A stretch of DNA of 64,000 nucleotides from Cotesia glomerata (Eukaryota > Arthropoda > Insecta > Hymenoptera > Braconidae), in assembly GCF_020080835.1 (NCBI RefSeq), contig NC_058165.1, positions 1,543,967 to 1,607,966 on the forward strand. The letters are read 5' to 3'. Positions within the stretch are counted from its first letter, which is position 1. Each line of letters begins with the position of its first letter. The notes beneath the pieces are model-generated. The model made no database searches. It was not told where the DNA came from and saw nothing but the letters and a program-made list of their open reading frames with translations. Positions 1 to 11,800 of the stretch are shown one piece after another. The position numbers were made by a program, and so were the translations under genes.

Positions 1-1002
1 CTTTAGTAGCTTCTTAGATTTCCTGAGGCATAAAAACCCGAGAAAAAGAAGAAAAATGTAATAAAAAAGTGTCAAGGGCTATTTCTAGTGTTGAGAAGCA
101 TATACATAGGCTTCTGCGCTAGTGTTGTGTATATATATTCTATTCATTGGAGGGTTAGAAAAATACTTTTAGTTCGGGAGTTAATTTATAACGTACGAAC
201 CTTTAGATTATCTATACTGGTCACTTTTGCATTTCCTGACGATATTTTTTATGAGCTACTAAGGAATAGAAATAGATTTTATCTTGTTACGTGGTTTTAT
301 TTTTTTAACACGTGTTCTGGAATTAAATTAATTAATTTAAATATTTCAAACTTTTAAAATATTATTGCCGTAAATAAAAAATATTTATTTTTAATTATTA
401 ATTTAAAAAAAAAAGATTTGAGCAATCAAGATGCAAAAAGAATAGCCTGTAGTTAAGTTTCAAATGGCGATTGAGCGCAAACAAAGCTTCAATTCTTTTC
501 TTTTCTTAAAAAAAAAAATAAAAAATGGGCAAACAATGCGGAATAATAAGCGACAGTTGCAAGAATTTATATTGAAAGTATTCGAGCTATAAAGGTGATT
601 AAAAATAAAAGGTTTGGTGAAATATGCCACGCCTAGATTATTTCTTCCGTCTGTTGTATTCTTCCTTTGAATTTTCATCCGTTTCGTATTTTTGAGTTTG
701 TGTTTTATATTTATATTCTAAGCCCTACGGTCTAGAGAATTTTACTCACCAGACCTGCTTTACCCGCTCCTCCCATGGGGTTTTTAATAACAGGCTACGA
801 TTTTTGCCCGAAAATATCGTTAGATTTTTGAAAATAAATATTTTAAGTGATAAATAAAATTGTTAATTTTTTTTTAGAAGAAAAAAATAATTTGGGTTTG
901 TAAAATGAATAATAATTACAATTTAAGTGTTTTTTTTATAAATAATTTTCTTTAAAATTTTTTTATCATCTGTATTAGTAAGAGAATAAGTAAAATGCTC
1001 TA
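1..1002. other. 5' flank, no confident gene
   Basis: AT-rich sequence with no open frame that looks like a conserved protein. The longest frames are low-complexity and use no recognisable motif. The only gene-like signal is a short minus-strand exon candidate at 750-794, listed separately. Confidence 0.5.
750..794 (-). other. possible short coding exon of a minus-strand gene
   Basis: On the minus strand a 45-nt segment lies between an acceptor (TAG) and a strong donor (GTGAGT). It reads PVIKNPMGGAGKAGL in phase 0. The base composition is GC-richer than the surroundings and the peptide looks protein-like. A possible downstream acceptor near position 46 (tgcctcag) would add only two codons before a stop. 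No family is recognised, and 45 nt is too short to prove coding, so this is a weak call. Confidence 0.22.
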
Positions 1003-1970
1003 TCTCTAGATACATAAATAAAAAATGACCTTGTATCTTGGGAAATATTGACATTTTTAAAGATATAAGCTCACCCCGATTTTACACTCATCAAGAGCTT
1101 TCATTTGAGTACCCGCATCAATTTTTCATATATTTTATATATTTATATATTATATATATGTATACATGAAAAATATATCAAAAATGCAAGTAGGTACTCA
1201 AATGAAAGCTCTTGATGAGTGTAACATCGGGATGAGTTTATATCTTTAAAAATGTCAATATTTAAGAAAGTACAGTACAATTTAACATAATTAAGAAATG
1301 ACCTTGTATCTTGAGAACTGTTGACATTTTTAAAGATATAAGCTCACCCCGATGTTATACTTATTGAGACCTTTCATTTGAGTACCTACATCAATTTTTC
1401 ACATATTTTATATATTCATATATATTACATATATGTATATATGAAAAATATATCAAAAAAGCAAGTGGGTACTTAAATGAAAGCTCTTGATGAGTGTAAT
1501 ATCGGGATGAGCTTATATCTTTAAAAATGTAAATAATTAAAAAATGACCTTGTATCTTGTGAACTATTGCCATTTTTAAAGAGATAAGCTCGTTTTGATG
1601 TTACACTCATCGAGACCTTTCATTTGAGTACCCACATCAACTTTTCATAAATTTATATATATATTATATATATGTATATATGAAAAATATATCAAAAATG
1701 CAAGTGGGTACTCAAATGAAAGCTATTGATAAGTGTAACATTGGGATGAGCTTATATCTTCAAAAATGTCACTAATTAAGTAAGTACAGTGCAATTTAAC
1801 ATAATTAAGAAATGACCTTGTATCTTGAGAACTGTTGACATTTTTAAAGATATAAGCTCACCCCGATATTATACTTATTGAGACCTTTCATTTGAGTACC
1901 TACATCAATTTTTCATATATTTTATATATTTATATATAATACATCTATGTATATATGATAAATATTTAAA
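1003..1970. repeat. PAL-1 palindromic repeat, about 3.5 tandem units
   Basis: Each unit of about 250 bp is an imperfect palindrome. The left arm contains AGATATAAGCTCA and TTTCATTTGAGTACC; a (TA)n-rich centre follows; the right arm is the inverse (GTACTCAAATGAAAG then TGAGCTTATATCTTT). Units are joined through the motif AAATGACCTTGTATCTTG. The same family recurs at 2.9, 12.3, 24.6, 38.5, 44.3, 53.0, 58.1 and 60.8-62.4 kb. Translation of the arms gives spurious peptides such as YTHQELSFEYPH, so frames here are not genes. Confidence 0.9.
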
Positions 1971-2894
1971 AAATAATGAGATTTTATGAGATTTGGCAAA
2001 TTTTTATGAAATTTCAATTGCAAAATTTTCTAAAACAAAATTAAAATTTTTTACATTCAATTTAAAAAAAAATAAAAATTTCACATAATTTAATAAAATC
2101 CACAATATAAAAAAATTTATTCGATAATAATTCAATAATGTACAAGAAAAGTATACCCCGATGATATTTATAGTCAAACAGATGTATAATGACGAGGATT
2201 ATTCGACTAACCGAGGAAATAGGTATGATTAGAGAGTGACTTAGTGACTACTTTATATTTTGAAAAATAGGATGTAACGATGGTTAGATCACGTAATGAT
2301 GTTGTGTCCCGGGCTTGTTAATATTATAAGACGGTGATTTTTAGAAAACAGCTGGAAGCCGAATGTACGGGGGACTAACGTAGGTAGAAGAAAAGTTAAC
2401 TTATAGACCTAGTGTATAGACTTATAGCCTACAGCCTACGCTAGAGATACAATAAAACCGAAGAAGCGCAATAAGAAGAAAAGCGACAGAAGATATAGAG
2501 GAGTGTTTTTGATGTTGTAGATCTGGTAGTTTTTAACTTCAGGCTTAACGTTTTAGGTCTAACTTTTAATTTCGAAGTAGGTGGGTCCAAATGTCTTGTA
2601 ACATCTATAAAATTGATGTAGTACACCCGGTTTATTATTTATAGGTTAAATAATCATGGAGATTTTTGTTATTTATGTGAAAATCTTGGAACGTAGTCTT
2701 TACGGAACGTGATAAATAAATACGGTAATTAAAAGTTACAGGAGTTGATGGATATGTTACAGTATACATTTTCTTACGGTTTGAAAAGTTTTTTTTTTCG
2801 TTAAAAAATCAAAAAAAAATATTCAAATAAATTATCTATGTTATTAAGAGAATAAGAAAAATTTTGTGTAATAAGACACAAACACAAGACATTC
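1971..2894. other. non-coding flank, nothing recognised
   Basis: No repeat family seen elsewhere in the window matches this stretch, and no frame looks coding. It may be unique intergenic DNA or an unrecognised single-copy element. Confidence 0.5.
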
Positions 2895-3033
2895 AGAATA
2901 ATTTAGAAACTACCTTGTATCTTGTGAACTATTGACATTTTTAAAGATATAAGCTCATCTTGATGTTACACTTGTCGAGACCTTTCATTTGAGTACCCAC
3001 ATCAATTTTTCATATATTTTATATATTTATATA

Positions 3034-4494
3034 TGGGTGATTCTCTGTAAGGACATCTTAAATCTGTACAAAATTGTCCGACCAAATTATTTTTGATTTT
3101 ATTAGAAAAAAAATTAACAAGGGCTACAAAACTATCAGTTGCTGTTACGTGAATGTGGAACGCTTCACGTAATAATTACCGTAACTCCTATTCTTTCCCG
3201 CTTCACAGCATTATTTACATTTATAAAAATGCTTACCGTAAGATGGACGGTGTGGCTTAATGTATATAGAATAAGCGAAAGGAAATTTAGTAAAGACCGG
3301 ATAGCTCAAATGGTAGTGTAGCCGACATGTGTTCGGAAGGTTCTGGGTTCGAATCCCAGTCCGAGCTATCTAATAATTTTTTCTCGCATATTCTATAAAC
3401 TCACATTAAGAAGATCCTCTCCACATTCCTTTCTCAATCCTTTCCTACCAATATCCTGTTACGTGAATGTGGAACGCATTACGTAATAATTACCGTAACT
3501 CCTATTCTTTCCCGCTTCACAGCATTATTTATATTTATATTAAATCTAATTGTAAACCTTTAATTAGTTAAGTAATCTTGTAACCTATGTAAACCAATGT
3601 AATTGAAATATTGATGGCTTTGAGGGAGCTTAGGTTCCAGAGCCAAATAAATTTTTTATCTATCTATGAGCTTAATCATAATAAATAAATAGCCGATTTA
3701 ATTTTTGCTTTTTTGATATTCGTGTATCTTTTGCCATATAACATCACAGGGGACTGTTTGCCAGGAGACTGTTTTTTTCATCAAATTGAGAAAAATCAAG
3801 CAAACTATTTCAATGCATTCAACTTTTCAAGTTCTCAATCAATGTTTACATTAATTAGAATAATATTAAGACTTATGGATCGAATTTTATAAATAAATTA
3901 TAAATAAAAATAGTTGCCAGGGGACTGAGTTTTGAAGTGGCCCAGAGACATATTTCCAGCACAAACGGTGCTTTGACACTAAATAAAATCCCGATAAAGC
4001 GCTAACAGCCCTATGGTTATAAACTCAAGGTTAGTTAGATCCTTATAAACTTTACAAAAGGTAAAATAACACGCTGGATTTTTTTTTGGCTTTGAACTTC
4101 TGGCAGGCGGCTGTTCTTAAAATGCCTGAGACAAATTTGGTTTAATGAATTTAATGAAACAAATTAATTTTCGGTACTTTTTATTGAAGAAGATTGTTAG
4201 TTAACTAATTAAGTTTATAAACATTATGGACCAAATTAGATATTTTGGACGAATGACTTAAAATTTAATCTTAAAGTTTTAATTTTGGGAATGGGACAGC
4301 CCCGGGGACTGTTATTAAGGTGGTTTACCAATTTATAGCAAAAAAATCAAAATTTATTTCATTTTAGTTTTCAATGCTCCAAATAGAAATGTTTTTTTAC
4401 TTTCGTAATAAATTTTTTTTAGTAACAAAATAACAATTTTTCTAATAAAAAAATGCTTGGGACAGCAAAAAACATCCTTACAGAGAATCACCCA
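3034..4494. mobile_element. Tigger-derived MITE, copy 1 (with nested SINE)
   Basis: Perfect terminal inverted repeats TGGGTGATTCTCTGTAAGGA and its complement bound the element. Internal sequence matches the copies at 12427-13358 and 48583-49506 and the ends of the transposase-bearing copy at 54011-56955. It is 1461 bp, longer than its 924-bp sibling, because a SINE is inserted at 3139-3661. It encodes no transposase, so it is presumably mobilised in trans. Confidence 0.9.
3139..3661 (+). mobile_element. SINE with tRNA-Thr-like region, nested in MITE
   Basis: The insertion is resolved against sibling MITEs, which read continuously through CTATCAG|CTTAATC. Flanks CTATCAG and CTATGAG form a 7-bp near-perfect target duplication. 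A tRNA-like module at about 3296-3367 has A-box-like (TAGCTCAAATGGTAG) and B-box (GGTTCGAATCC) segments and a 7-nt anticodon loop reading TGT. About 80 bp (GTTACGTGAATGTGG onward) is repeated directly at 3140 and 3460. The 3' end carries GAGGGAGCTTAGGTTCC and (ATCT)n, a tail shared with the LINE at 33690-34026. Confidence 0.8.
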
Positions 4495-4633
4495 TTTATT
4501 ATATGTATGTATATATGAAAAATATATAAAAAATGCATGTCGGTATTCAAATGAAAGCTCTCAATGAGTGTAACATCGGGATGAGCTTATATCTTTAAAA
4601 ATATCAATATTTAAGAAAGTACAGTGCAATTTA

Positions 4634-5262
4634 AAATTCCTTATTCAATAGCAATTCAATTGAACCTGTCACATCTCTTTAATATAAAATAATTAAAAAG
4701 CTATGTATAAATAATTACAACAATATCCCCTTGACGATAAGAGACTCATTTATAATAAATGCATTAACTTACTACTATCAAGAATGTAAAAGCATATTCT
4801 ATGAAAAATGTACAAATACAAGATCTAAGTTACTAGTTCTACCAAAAATAAACAAAACTATTAGTACACAGAATGCTTATTATGTAGCAATTAAATATTA
4901 TAACAAACTCCCTGCTGATATGAAAACTATAGACTGTAGTAAAAAATTGTAAAAAAAAAAGTTAAGTTACTGGATAAGAAACCTTAATGGTTAACATGCT
5001 TAAAAAATGTAATGGAAAATGCGAGTATTTGATTGGATATTTCTTTTTCTGATAATTATTTATAATTTTGTATTTCTTTCTCTCTAAATTTATTACTTTT
5101 TGTACTTATTATCTCTTTGCATTGTATTATCGACAAAAATTTTGTAAAAAGTACATGTACTATAAAATTGTTATTTTTGTACTGGTTCTATACACAGGTG
5201 CCTTTACACCTCGATAGAATTCCTTACCAGATAAATAAATAAATAAATAAATAAATAAAAAT
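4634..5262 (+). mobile_element. 5'-truncated LINE 3' end
   Basis: A degenerate frame at about 4731-4952 ends with YYVAIKYYNKLPADMK. This resembles the W/YNxLPxxi stretch at the end of reverse-transcriptase ORFs of CR1/Jockey-type non-LTR elements. It is followed by an untranslated tail ending in (TAAA)n at 5231-5262. It interrupts a PAL-1 arm. Family assignment is inference from that motif and the simple-repeat tail. Confidence 0.65.
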
Positions 5263-5330
5263 AAAGCAAAATTTTATTCATTCATAGTTCCCATAGTAAC
5301 TGCGAGGTTGTTAGTAATTTATCATTTTTC

Positions 5331-5817
5331 TAACAAACTTGAACTATCTATTTTTAAATAAAAATTTTACATCAAAAAGATGCCTTAAATTTTCTTTCCT
5401 ATTATCAAAATTAACAGATAATAAGAGTTCAAGCAGTCAGAAAGTAAAGAAATAAACTCCGTAGATATGGCTACTCACTTGTTAATCCTGGCGCCATCTT
5501 TGGAAAATTATCCACACTTTGTACCCAAATCTTCAGTTCGTTATCATTTATCTAAATAGAAACAAAACACTGTCTATTTATACGTAACATTTGACATTCG
5601 TTTAACATTGTCTGACAATAATAAAGATTTAGAAAAACAATAAGACGAGTTAGATTAATGTGTGGATTAACAATTAGATAGAAGAGTAACAAGTAACAAG
5701 TGTTGTGATGAGTGTGTAAATAATATTTCAAGGTAACCTATTAAATAAAGCAAATCTGTTCTGTAAATTTCCATCATAGTTTAGCGAAGTGTTTTGTCTA
5801 TTTTAGTGATCAGAAAA
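5331..5817 (+). promoter_or_regulatory. upstream/5'UTR region of phosphorylase kinase alpha
   Basis: This is the non-repetitive stretch between the last repeat and the ATG. A possible 5'UTR intron could end at CATAG (about 5778) or TTTTAG (about 5806). No clear TATA box is seen. On the opposite strand at about 5475-5500 an ATG plus six codons (MAPGLT) run straight into GTGAGT, which could be a divergent first exon but is unsupported otherwise. Confidence 0.35.
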
Positions 5818-8800
5818 ATGCGTAGCAGAAGCGACTCAGGAGTCAGGCTGGATTACTACCAGCGGGTGATCCAGAAGGTGATAATGAACCACCAGAACCC
5901 GGTGACAGGTTTGTTTCCTTTGAGCGAAGACCTGGACCATGCTTGGATCCGGGACAACGTGTACTGCATCCTAGCGGTCTGGGGGCTGTCAATGGCTTAC
6001 AAAAAGATCGCAGATGTTGATGAAGACCGGGCGAAGACTTACGAGCTGGAGCAAAGCTGCGTGAAGCTGATGCGAGGGCTTCTGATGGCGATGATGCAGC
6101 AGAAGGACAAGGTGGAGAAGTTCAAGATCACCCAGAATCCTTTAGACGCGATTCATGCTAAGTATTCTTCAACAACTGGTCAAGCTGTGGTGAGAGACAA
6201 CGAGTGGGGACATCTGCAGATTGATGCTGTGTCTTTGTATCTGCTGATCTTAGCTCAGATGACAGCTTCAGGGTTGCAAATCATCTTCAACTTAGATGAG
6301 GTAAGGATCCTTTTGATAGATTGGTAACCGGTCAGAAAATGCAAGGCAATAATGTCCATGGTAATAATCTTTGAAAATAATATCCAATTGCAAGTAAATC
6401 CAAAGTAAAAATGTCCAAATGATGATGATCCAGATTCAGCTGCCCAATTTCAAAACACTGTAACTGACAATTTTAAGATTTTTAAAAATTTTTCTTGTTA
6501 AAAAAAAAAGCGCGCCTAGTTGATAAAAAATTTGATTTATGAATAAAAAATACTTGAATGTAAATATTATTAAGAAAAAATACTTGCCATTAAGGTCAAA
6601 AAGTTATTAAAAATGCAGCAATACTAAAAAAAGTCAGGTATAAAAAATTTGCAGTTACTGTGTTTTAAAATTGGACAGCCGAGATGATGATGATCATGAT
6701 AATGATGATGATAATGATGATGATGATGATAAGGTTGATGATGATGATGTCCTAATGATGATGATAATGTTGATAATGATGATGATAATGATGATGATGA
6801 TGATGATGATGATGTAATAATGATGATGATGATGATGAGAATGTTGATAATAATCATGATGATGATCATTATGATGATCATGATGATGATAATGATGATG
6901 ACGATCATGATGATAATAATGATGATGACGATCATGGTGATGATTATGATAATCATGATGATGATGATGATGATGATCATGATGGTCATGAGTATGCAAA
7001 AAATTAGAGAGGGTCCAGGGGCAGGGCCCCGGTGGGGGTTAGGAGACGAAGCCTCCCAGTTAAAAAGTCAAAAGGCCGGTTGGGGAAAGAAAAAATAATT
7101 AGTGGTCCAAGGGCTTTGATATTAAAAATTATTAATAAATATTTTTTGATAGTATATATTGGAACGAGATGCTTTTACTATTGAATATTAATAATAAATA
7201 TTTTTTAATTGGATATTTTTACTATTGAACATTCATAATAAATAATATTTTATTGAATATATTTGAATTGTATATTTTTACTATTGGACATTATTCAATT
7301 GGATAATTTTGCTGGATATTTTTTTATTGGATTTTATTACAATGGATATAATAACCTAGAACCGATAGATTGTCTGCCTTCTAACCAAATTTGCTCTAGG
7401 TCGCCTTCATCCAGAACTTGGTTTTCTACATAGAGTCCGCGTACTGCATTCCAGATTACGGAATTTGGGAGCGCGGTGACAAGACCAACCACGGACTGCC
7501 TGAGCTAAACGCCAGCAGCATCGGAATGGCCAAAGCAGCCATGGAAGCAATGAACGAACTGGACCTGTTTGGCGCCAGAGGCGGACCTACATCAGTGATC
7601 CACGTTCTAGCGGACGAAGCGCAGAAGTGCCAAGCTGTTTTACAATCAATGCTTCCAAGAGAATCCAATTCTAAAGAACTGGACAGTGGATTGCTCTGTA
7701 TCATAAGCTACCCTGCGTTCGCCGTTGATGAACCAAATCTGATCCAACTGACCCGGGACACTATCACCAAGAAACTTCAAGGAAAATACGGATGCAAGAG
7801 GTTCCTCCGTGATGGCTACCGCACGCCTAAGGAAGATCCCAACAGGCTGTACTACGAACCTTGGGAATTGAGGATGTTTGAGAGTATCGAGTGTGAGTGG
7901 CCTTTGTTCTACTGCTACCTCATCTTAGATTACTGTTTTCAAGGAAACAATAGAGTGGTGACAGATTATATGAATTCTCTGGAGAAGATTCTGGTCAAAA
8001 AAGAAGATGGGATAAATTTGGTGCCAGAATTGTACGCAGTAGCGCCTGAAAATGTAGAAGCTGAATACGCTGAACCTGGAAGCCAGCCAAGGCTACCTTT
8101 AGGACGCTGTCCCTTCAAGTGGGCCCAATCCTTGTATATTCTGGGGAAGCTTCTGCAGGAAGGATTTTTAGCTGTTGGAGAACTGGATCCACTTAACAGA
8201 AGACTCTGCAGTGAAAAGAAGCCAGATGTTGTTGTCCAGGTTGTGATTCTTGCTGAAGATGATGATGTTAGGGAGAAGATTGCTCAGCATGATATCCATG
8301 TGCAAACTATTGCCGAAGTGGCGCCTATTGAGGTCCAGCCTGCTAAAGTTCTCAGCCATTTGTACACTTATTTAGGTAAGCGGTCAGATACCTAAAAGAG
8401 GTCTTAGTTCTGATGTTAGACTGTCCTAGGCCGCAATAAGAAGCTGGGTCTTTCTGGAAGGAAGTCCAGGGACGTTGGGATCCTCAGCACCAGCAAACTC
8501 TACTCACTCCAGGACAAGATCTTCGCGTTTACACCTCAGGTAGGTGCAAATTAGGTTGTAGATAGTCTTTTATAGGGCAATTGGGGAAAATTCGGTTGAT
8601 GGATCTTTAAATTTACTTAATTGCTGAACAGTTAACCGATATGACACGTTTCTACATCGCATCAGACTACGAATTAATGATCGATATATTCAAAGGTGAA
8701 ATAAACTTCTTGAAGTCTAGCTGGCAAAATATGTTAGGTCGACCACTTGTTGTAATGCCACTCAAGAATATCCATTTAGGTAAAGTAGGTCCAAATCTAC

Positions 8801-11800
8801 CCCTTGTCCTAATGTATTATGTTTAACCAATTAGGTGTTTCATTGATCATCAGCATGATTGCTTCCGATTAGTTCAAATCTAAATAAATAATATCTAAAT
8901 TTATAATAGTTACTCTTAATCGTTAATAGATCAATTAGTTAACAACCGAGTGTACTTTTTTGCATGAATCAGAATTTCGATGCGGAAGAATTTTACGTTA
9001 CGAACGACGCCGATTTTTTAGCAAGTATTTTTACAACAAACTTGGCATTTCTCGCTATCAACTGGAGACAAATGCTTGGCAGACCGACAATAACCATTGT
9101 AGCTACTCATAATCACTTAGGTAATTCCGCAACTAATACACTTCCTAATGAGAATTTTTCAATAAGAATTGCTGTCAAGTTCATAAATCAAGCTTGCCTA
9201 CAAAAATTAAAAAACTTTCATTCTAGATCATGGCAAAATCCCGCTAGCAATGATCACTACGATGAAGAAATTGAAGAGTGGTTACATCAACGGTACCCGA
9301 GTGTCATTGGGTAATCTCAATGACTTCTTGACCACTTCTTGCATCACCAATCTAAGTTTCTTAGGCAGCGCTGAAGACGGAAGACCAGACATACTAAATC
9401 CGCAGGTTCTTACCCAATTTTTGAATCAAAATCTTGAACAAGCTCTTCAACTTCCCTTTCCTGTTCCAGGTTCAAAAGTACCTAGACGAGCACCTGATGC
9501 GTGCCTTTCCTCACCGTTCAGGGCTTCTAGATCGTCCCGCTGTGCGCAGTGGCAAAAACTTACGCCGGAAAATGTCCTTCAAGGGAGCTATTAAGAAAAC
9601 CCGATCAATTGCTGTCGAACGTAAGCTCTAATGATCAAATTAGTTCCTTATTCTAACCAAAATCTAATTTGCATGGGCATGCTTACTTACCAGCCGGTTT
9701 TCCGCTCGTTTTGTTGGAACGTAAGTTATCCTTAGCAACTTAGTGCATTAGAGACATAGATTAGAAAGAAACTGATCTTTTGTAGCTGAAATTTTTGGAA
9801 TGGCAGGAGAAGATCGTAGACCTTCTACCGTGATGCCAGTTAGTCCTTTTATTGAAGTCACGGATACTGCTTCGACGTCTCTGCAAGCTGATGCAGAATC
9901 TAAGCCTGAGAAGAGGACGCCTTCACCAGAAATGCCAGCTACTGGCGATGTGCCCCCTAGGAAGCACAGAATTCGCACTCTAACAGAAACTCAGTATGCT
10001 GATACCGAAGTTGAGGAACTTATGGCGATGTTGCGGGAAACTGAGAGCTTGGAAGAGCAAGGAGACATTTTGCAGTATTTGGTAAGTTTGTTATTGGTCA
10101 TTCCCAAGTAACATGTGCTTGAGCAAGATTTTGGTGCCAGTGTCTTGAGCAAAACCCCTAGTTGATAGTGTTTTTTTTTTCCATATGGGTCTTGCTCAAG
10201 TTTAGGGAAAAAGAACTGGTTCAAGATTTGTACATAACTAGCTCAATACATTTTGTGCAAGAATATGAGACAAGTTGTAGCAAGGTGCATTGAAAAACTC
10301 TCTGATGCATATTTTGTACTAGAAACTTACCCATAACTTGCTCAAGATCCTTAATTCTCAGAAATTTATTCATTTTTATAGCATTTGTAAATCAAAAACT
10401 AAAACCAAATTTTGAAGCGTGACTTGCTCAAGATTTATGGCGCATTTTATATCTTATAGCACTTTTTCCCTTCTATTACTTGAAGGTGTATTGTTTAAGT
10501 GGTGCTCATTTTAAAATATTATCTGTAATTTGTAATATTATCTGTTTTGTTCCTATATTTAAGCTTTGTAGTCACTTTTAAAACACTTTGATTTATAGTG
10601 ATATATTTAGCATACTTCTGGTGTCAGCCTTTCTCAAGAATTGATAAAGTTAGTTTATCAATAAGCATGTTCAGATTTTCTCAATTTTCTTAGACAATTC
10701 TTGAGCTATAATCTGACCCAAAATTATTGTACAAGGCTTGTTCAAGATTTGTCAATTGAATTAGCTACAAGTATCTGGAGCAAGGTCCATAAGTAGAAAA
10801 AAAACACTAATAACTATTGAAATTGAGACCAAATTTGCTAAAGCCTTGAAAAAGATTGCTATGTGGGTTGTTATCATCCAGATACTTGATTAAGAATCTT
10901 CCCTGATAGCCAAATTGGTCGCAACTTTTCGGAATCTACTGCTGCAACTTTTTCACCAAATCGTCAGTAAAAACTACTTCAGAAACTTTTTCACATCAAA
11001 TTGACAACAAGTTTCTTAAGAAATTTGGCAACATATTACGGCAGTAGATTTTGGTCTTATTTTTCTCAGAAATTTGTAGCCAATAATCACAATTCGGAAC
11101 TTTACCGCAAGTTCTGACACCAACTTTGTTGGTCTGAAACACTGGCTATCAGGATTGAGCTATATTTCCACAATTGTTAGGTTGATACCCAAGGGCTGCA
11201 GTTCAATACAGGAATGATCGAAAACGGGCACCCTGTTTTGGTAAAAGATCTTCTAAAAGGTGTCTATGAGAAGGCTTGTCAGCAAAAAATGTGGGGAATT
11301 GTCCGACATACAGCGGGGATGTTAGGAAAGAGGGTAGAAGATCTAGCCAAAGCTGTTACTGATCTTCTGGTGCGTCAGAAGCAAGTTACAGTTGGTAAGG
11401 AACATTAAGCTTCAAAATAATGGATGTTTAGAATAAAAAACTTCTTACCTTTTTGTTCCAGGAATGCCACCGACAAATGAACACACAATTGTAGCACCTC
11501 TTCCAGAAAACGAGTTGCGTTCACTAATCCACCAGGCCTACGGCGACGACGAGTCAACAGCAATGTTGACCCAGGAACTCTTGGTCTACTTGGCGATGTT
11601 CATCCGAACGGAACCCCAGTTGTTCCACGAAATGCTGAGACTTCGCGTGGGTTTGATCATCCAGGTGATGGCGACTGAATTATCACGAACTCTAATTTGC
11701 AACGGCGAAGAAGCTTCTGAGCACCTGCTCAATCTCTCGCCTTTTGAGATGAAGAACTTGCTCCACCATATTATGAGCGGAAAGGAATTCGCAATTAGCA

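Larger units (their letters stand above)
2895..5330. repeat. PAL-1 copy split by a MITE and a LINE
   Basis: The left arm (about 2895-3033) and right arm (about 4495-4633) of a PAL-1 palindrome are separated by a Tigger-type MITE inserted in the (TA)n centre. The distal right arm is then interrupted by a LINE fragment (4634-5262). The terminal part resumes at about 5263 (AAAGCAAAATTTTATT through GTAACTGCGAGGTTG). Removing the insertions recovers a full-length PAL-1 terminus like that at 24608-25042. Confidence 0.75.

Noticed and set aside
1003..1970. CRISPR-like array
   Set aside because: The units are palindromes with (TA)n centres in a eukaryotic intron-containing context; there are no short regular spacers.
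3296..3367. Functional tRNA gene
   Set aside because: Position 33 is not T, acceptor pairing is poor, and it sits inside a SINE with target duplications; likewise 25758, 29101 and 32685.
6624..7098. Long poly-Met, poly-Ile and poly-His frames on both strands
   Set aside because: They are translations of the (GAT)n microsatellite in PHKA intron 1.
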